A stretch of 42,651 nucleotides of DNA from a bacterium (GTDB lineage Bacteria; Cyanobacteriota; Vampirovibrionia; Gastranaerophilales; Gastranaerophilaceae), in the NCBI GenBank assembly GCA_024408765.1, contig JAKSUR010000006.1:1-42651 (forward strand), read 5' to 3'. The notes beneath the pieces are model-generated. The model saw only the letters and a list, made by a program, of their open reading frames with translations. It had not been told where the DNA came from and made no database searches. The position numbers were made by a program, and so were the translations under genes. Shown here in pieces: positions 40,266-42,651 of the stretch. How positions within the stretch are numbered: the first letter of the stretch is position 1; the number at the start of each line of letters is the position of its first letter.

Positions 40266-40308
40266 AATTTCTACTGTTGTAGATTTGTTGCAGAAATGTC
40301 GAAAAAAT
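40266..40308 (+). ncRNA. Solitary Cas12a-type crRNA-like unit (repeat plus spacer)
   Basis: Bases 40266-40284 read AATTTCTACTGTTGTAGAT. As I recall the family, this is identical to the processed direct-repeat handle of FnCas12a crRNA, including the TCTAC-TGTT-GTAGA hairpin. No second repeat follows, and no cas gene is in the window. The adjoining bases TTGTTGCAGAAATGTCGAAA (40285-40304) act as a spacer and match 41076-41096 with two mismatches and one bulged base, next to a TTTA PAM. A host Cas12a could process this from the late mRNA. It may silence the 41079 promoter, act as a decoy guide (RNA anti-CRISPR), or both. Confidence 0.8.
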
Positions 40309-40312
40309 GTTG

Positions 40313-40341
40313 TTGACGCAACATAGATAGTATGTTATGAT
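40313..40341 (+). promoter_or_regulatory. Promoter downstream of the crRNA-like unit
   Basis: TTGACG (40313-40318), a 17-base spacer, then TATGAT (40336-40341), with an extended -10 TGT. Confidence 0.75.
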
Positions 40342-40347
40342 TATTAT

Positions 40348-40442
40348 GAGCATACAGCTACTATTCTGATATTATAATCAGATGGAAACCTTCTTGTATT
40401 AAGATTTGTAAACCGATTGGAGTTTCTTCAATCGGTTTTTTA
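40348..40442 (+). ncRNA. Candidate small leader RNA before the chaperone gene
   Basis: The predicted transcript holds TCTGAT/ATCAGA and ends at a terminator, AAACCGATTG (40410-40419) with CAATCGGTTT (40429-40438), and a T run. No ORF above eight codons. It may be an attenuator leader of the chaperone gene, whose ribosome site follows within ten bases, or a free RNA. Confidence 0.5.
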
Positions 40443-40461
40443 TTGAAAGGATTGAAAAATT

Positions 40462-40767
40462 ATGAAAAAATTTGATGTAGTTGAAAAAGAAATTAATGGT
40501 ACAGTCTATAAAGCACAGTTTAACGGTATTAGAGCCAGTTTAAAGGCAAAAGAAATGTGTATGACAAAAGACGGCAGAACTGACCTTGTTAAGTCAGCTG
40601 AATACTTGCTCGAACACGTTATTGTAGAGCCAAAGGGTCTTGATGTTGATGATTTTGGCGATATTAACGAATTGTTTGAAGTAACTTCTTTTGCTGTTGA
40701 AGTGGCAAACGGAACTTATTGTCCCTCTGCTGACGGAAAGTCAGGCGAAAACAAAGGCGAAAAGTAA
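40462..40767 (+). CDS. Tail assembly chaperone (gpG-like)
   Basis: 101 residues, site GAAAGGATTGAAAAATT. KFDVVEKEINGTVYKAQFNG, KSAEYLLEHVIVEPKGLDVD and NELFEVTSFAVEVANGTY match XkdN/gpG-type chaperones, which bind the tape measure protein during tail assembly. The end is Lys/Gly/Glu-rich. A second short ORF in the +1 (or -2) frame follows, as in G-GT arrangements. Confidence 0.78.
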   Translation: MKKFDVVEKEINGTVYKAQFNGIRASLKAKEMCMTKDGRTDLVKSAEYLLEHVIVEPKGLDVDDFGDINELFEVTSFAVEVANGTYCPSADGKSGENKGEK

Positions 40768-40789
40768 TTTACGTTACTGGCGATTGATT

Positions 40790-40912
40790 ATGTCGGAATA
40801 TTCAAATTTGACTTATGAAGATGTGTTCTACAGAATGGACGAAAACGATATTTCAGAGGCTAATGCTGTTTTAGATTTAATTCAAGAGGAAATTCAGAAA
40901 AAAATAAAATAA
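40790..40912 (+). CDS. Second chaperone segment (gpT-like), probably by frameshift
   Basis: 40 residues from ATG 40790 (SEYSNLTYEDVFYRMDENDI, SEANAVLDLIQEEIQ). This has the look of the T part of tail chaperones. No ribosome site precedes the ATG, and the frame is open back to 40691 inside the first gene, so it is probably read as a G-GT fusion. The shift would be +1 or -2; AACAAAGGC at 40750-40758 allows a +1 slip of the Lys tRNA from AAA to AAG. Not proven. Confidence 0.6.
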   Translation: MSEYSNLTYEDVFYRMDENDISEANAVLDLIQEEIQKKIK

Positions 40913-40918
40913 AGTTAA

Positions 40919-40947
40919 TTGATTATTTTAATATTTTGTGGTATTAT
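40919..40947 (+). promoter_or_regulatory. Promoter after the chaperone genes
   Basis: TTGATT (40919-40924), a 17-base spacer, then TATTAT (40942-40947). It reads into a 100-base gene-free leader that ends at the next terminator. Confidence 0.5.
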
Positions 40948-41018
40948 AAAGGTGTTAAATTGTTATTTTGTTTTTCATTAAATCTCTCTTTTCTTATTGG
41001 TAATTTGGTGATTTGGCG

Positions 41019-41056
41019 AAAAAGGTGGTTGCTCTTTTGGGTAACTGCCTTTTTTG
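41019..41056 (+). terminator. Terminator upstream of the toxin-like unit
   Basis: AAAAAGGTGGTT (41019-41030) pairs with AACTGCCTTTTT (41043-41054) with two GU pairs, then T. Confidence 0.75.
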
Positions 41057-41075
41057 ATATTAAAAGAGAATTTTA

Positions 41076-41107
41076 TTATTGACGGAAATGTCGAAATGTG
41101 TTAGAAT
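41076..41107 (+). promoter_or_regulatory. Promoter of the 30-residue peptide, with Cas12a-type target site
   Basis: TTGACG (41079-41084), a 17-base spacer and TAGAAT (41102-41107) with extended -10 TGT. Bases 41076-41096 align with the spacer at 40285-40304, and 41072-41075 read TTTA, a canonical Cas12a PAM on the proper side. The 3' half of the match is a perfect 12-mer, GAAATGTCGAAA. A bound Cas12a would cover the -35 box and half the spacer. Confidence 0.75.
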
Positions 41108-41175
41108 ATGACCTGTAGGGAATAACTGGCGGTTGTTTCTTCACTCCTATCCTTGAAGAAAGGGGGAGTGATAAT

Positions 41176-41268
41176 ATGGATATATTATTAACCATTGTTG
41201 CTATTACAACGATAGCCTATAATGTAACTTCAATTATCTTTATGATTATTGACCATATAAAAAAATAA
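41176..41268 (+). CDS. 30-residue membrane peptide, candidate type I toxin
   Basis: ATG after a strong AAAGGGGGAGTGATAAT site. One hydrophobic span, ILLTIVAITTIAYNVTSIIF, then MIIDHIKK: the size, span and Lys ending of type I toxins such as those of Bacillus and C. difficile prophages. The gene has its own promoter, a bidirectional terminator at its stop, and a facing consensus promoter 110 bases beyond. All of this lies between tail chaperone and tape measure, where such a peptide has no structural role. Confidence 0.7.
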   Translation: MDILLTIVAITTIAYNVTSIIFMIIDHIKK

Positions 41269-41347
41269 CCGCCCTGTCTCCAAACTTGTGCGGTTATTTT
41301 TTTGTAACCTGATATAAGTGAAGAAACAGCCAAAGGTTATTCCTTAC
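41258..41347 (-). ncRNA. Antisense RNA converging on the peptide gene
   Basis: Starting near 41347, the RNA would run to the shared terminator and overlap the 3' end of the peptide mRNA by about 45 bases. Its first 27 bases are similar to, not complementary to, those of the peptide mRNA (GGAATAAC, then TGTTTCTTCAC at 41118-41144 and, reversed, 41318-41344), so the two units look like an inverted duplication. Typical of convergent type I antitoxin RNAs. Confidence 0.65.
41261..41303. terminator. Bidirectional terminator shared by peptide mRNA and antisense RNA
   Basis: AAAAATAACCGC (41261-41272) pairs perfectly with 41290-41301. A run of A before and T after makes it act on both strands. The peptide's stop codon lies in its left arm. 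Confidence 0.88.
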
Positions 41348-41353
41348 ACTTTA

Positions 41354-41382
41354 ATTATATATCATTATTTTTTGATTGTCAA
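41354..41382 (-). promoter_or_regulatory. Promoter of the antisense RNA
   Basis: On the minus strand: TTGACA (41382-41377), a 17-base spacer and TATAAT (41359-41354), perfect consensus. It is stronger by sequence than the facing peptide promoter. Confidence 0.85.
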
Positions 41383-41394
41383 TAAAAATTTTGA

Positions 41395-41418
41395 ACACTC
41401 CTAAAGGGGTGTTTTTTT
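41395..41418 (+). terminator. Terminator just before the tape measure gene
   Basis: ACACTCC (41395-41401) pairs with GGGGTGT (41406-41412), loop TAAA, then T. The tape measure ribosome site starts about ten bases later and no promoter lies between. Confidence 0.78.
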
Positions 41419-41438
41419 ATTGGAAAGGGGGCGAGAGA

Positions 41439-42651
41439 ATGGCTGATAGTAGTATTTTGCGTGAAGACGTGGTGCGTGTGACGATTGAAACTGATACAAG
41501 CGGACTTCGTACGGCAGAACAGCAAACAGACAGATTAGCGAATGATTTAGGACGTTTAGGCGGTGCAGGGAATGAAGCCGAAAACAGCCTTAATAATCTT
41601 GGTGGAACAGCTGAACAGATGGGTGAAGATGTTGAGGGTGCTAACAGCGAACTTGATATGTTAAGGCGAATATCAGGACAGCTTGACGGTGGTTTGGCAA
41701 CTCTTACAAGTATTCTTGAAAGAATGGGAAATCAGGAACGTAGAAACAGTAGTAATACGCAAGATTTAAGGCAACAGTTAATTAAATTGGGGCAGGAAAA
41801 ATTGACACAATTGAGCAATGCCCTTGATAATATCGCTAAAAAATTAGGTGGTGCTGTTGTTAATGCGGCAAAATCTGCACTTACTGCGTTACGTAATTTT
41901 GCTGTTGCAGGTGCTACGGCTATTGGTGGTTTAATTGCTGTAGGGGTAAAATATAACTCTACTATGGAGCAATTTCAGACAAGTTTTACTACTATGTTAG
42001 GTAGTGCTGATAAGGCTGTTGATTTTACTGAAAAATTAAGACAAATGGCGGCAAAAACTCCTTTTGGTATGAATGATTTAGCACAAGCATCACAAACACT
42101 TTTAGGATATGGAATTGCAGAAAAAGAAGTTTTGCCGTACTTAAAACAATTAGGTGATATTTCGCAAGGTAACAAAGATAAATTACAAGGTTTAACTCTT
42201 GCATTTTCACAGGCTATGTCAACGGGTAAGTTGATGGGACAAGACCTTTTACAGATGATAAATCAAGGGTTTAACCCTTTAAAAAATATTGCAGAACGTA
42301 CAGGCAAATCAATAGGACAGTTAAAAGAGGAAATGTCAAAGGGTGCAATATCAGCTGAAATGGTGGCACAGGCTTTTGAAGATGCCACATCAGAGGGCGG
42401 ACTTTTTTATAATGCAATGGAAAAGCAATCACAGACTTTTAACGGTCAAATCAGTACATTAAAAGATAACTGGAGTGCTTTTATAGGCGAAATGACAAGC
42501 GGCATACAAGAATTACTTAAAAATACGGCTTTACCTGCTATTAACGAACAATTAAAAGCATTTAAAGAGGCTTTTGAAGAAGACGGATTTAGGGGCATTA
42601 TAAGAAAATTCGGTGTATTTGGTGACTATCTTGACTTTTGCGGTGATGCTA
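41439..42651 (+). CDS. Tail tape measure protein, N-terminal part (continues at base 1)
   Basis: ATG after GGAAAGGGGGCGAGAGA. The frame runs off the end of the window after 404 codons and continues at base 1, after removing the 34-base overlap. VRVTIETDTSGLRTAEQQTD, a hydrophobic-helical region at 140-170, and FQTSFTTMLGSADKAVDFTE, LRQMAAKTPFGMNDLAQASQ, and QGLTLAFSQAMSTGKLMGQD are the N-terminal domain of TP901-type tape measure proteins. The total length of about 750 residues is moderate for a myophage tail. Confidence 0.93.
   Translation, partial: MADSSILREDVVRVTIETDTSGLRTAEQQTDRLANDLGRLGGAGNEAENSLNNLGGTAEQMGEDVEGANSELDMLRRISGQLDGGLATLTSILERMGNQERRNSSNTQDLRQQLIKLGQEKLTQLSNALDNIAKKLGGAVVNAAKSALTALRNFAVAGATAIGGLIAVGVKYNSTMEQFQTSFTTMLGSADKAVDFTEKLRQMAAKTPFGMNDLAQASQTLLGYGIAEKEVLPYLKQLGDISQGNKDKLQGLTLAFSQAMSTGKLMGQDLLQMINQGFNPLKNIAERTGKSIGQLKEEMSKGAISAEMVAQAFEDATSEGGLFYNAMEKQSQTFNGQISTLKDNWSAFIGEMTSGIQELLKNTALPAINEQLKAFKEAFEEDGFRGIIRKFGVFGDYLDFCGDA
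42618..42651. repeat. Terminal repeat shared with bases 1-34
   Basis: The last 34 bases equal the first 34 except at one position (A at 17, C at 42634), changing Glu to Asp in the tape measure protein. It indicates a circular map, or a circularly permuted genome, cut inside a gene. The mismatch may be an assembly error or strain variation. Confidence 0.85.

Noticed and set aside
40313-40330. Possible second target of the crRNA-like spacer (TTGTTG at the next promoter)
   Set aside because: Only six to eight bases match and there is no TTTV PAM; chance likeness between -35 regions.
1-42651. tRNA genes, rRNA, insertion sequences, multi-repeat CRISPR arrays
   Set aside because: No cloverleaf ends, transposase motifs or spaced repeats were found by eye on either strand; a covariance or profile scan could still find a degenerate one.

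Overview
The window is a complete or nearly complete genome of an AT-rich temperate phage (or circularised prophage) with a contractile tail, from a Firmicutes host, most likely a clostridial or Lachnospiraceae-like anaerobe. The support is strong GGAGG-type ribosome sites, a TcdE-type holin, a PBSX-type terminase, an SPP1-type portal and a DUF4373/DnaD replication protein. The first and last 34 bases are the same apart from one base and lie in the same frame of the tape measure gene. The molecule is therefore circular or circularly permuted, and the window opens it inside that gene.

Layout: 1-4886 tape measure end, baseplate hub and spike; 4917-6081 an inserted AbiF-type abortive infection gene with its own promoter and a candidate structured RNA; 6114-9043 baseplate wedge and a fibre; 9046-10099 holin and endolysin; 10102-11399 attP-like region and a leftward integrase; 11593-13427 leftward lysogeny genes (a Panacea antitoxin with a membrane protein, and a CI-like repressor); 13483-13573 divergent promoters with three operators; 13594-16255 small early genes; 16365-20027 recombination and replication (Gp157, ERF, SSB, RusA, DnaD-like, DnaC-like); 20041-23876 small genes, a DUF1492 regulator, a methyltransferase-like protein and a second tyrosine recombinase; 24054-28749 terminase, portal and MuF with an extra zincin-like domain; 29097-34168 an accessory insert (antirepressor, MazG-like, fibre, LamG protein, papain-like protease); 34305-40157 scaffold, capsid, connectors, sheath and tube; 40154-41418 a dense block of short promoter-terminator units around the tail chaperone; 41439-end the tape measure start.

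The most striking region is 40154-41418. Bases 40266-40284 are identical to the mature direct-repeat handle of FnCas12a crRNA as I remember it. The repeat is solitary. The 20 bases after it match, with two mismatches and a one-base bulge, a site at 41076-41096 that is preceded by a canonical Cas12a PAM (TTTA at 41072-41075). That site covers the -35 box and half the spacer of the promoter of a 30-residue membrane peptide, which also has a convergent antisense promoter. The arrangement resembles a CreTA module (a crRNA-like antitoxin steering a host Cas effector to silence a toxin), here on a phage and apparently for Cas12a. A decoy or RNA anti-CRISPR role is the main alternative.

The phage carries further candidate toxin-antitoxin or defence elements: AbiF plus RNA, PanAT-like, an antisense RNA over the first early gene, and a MuF fusion. 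Late genes repeatedly begin directly after intrinsic terminators, which suggests attenuation or processive antitermination. No tRNA, rRNA, IS element or multi-repeat CRISPR array was seen. All family assignments are from reading the sequence; no search was run.
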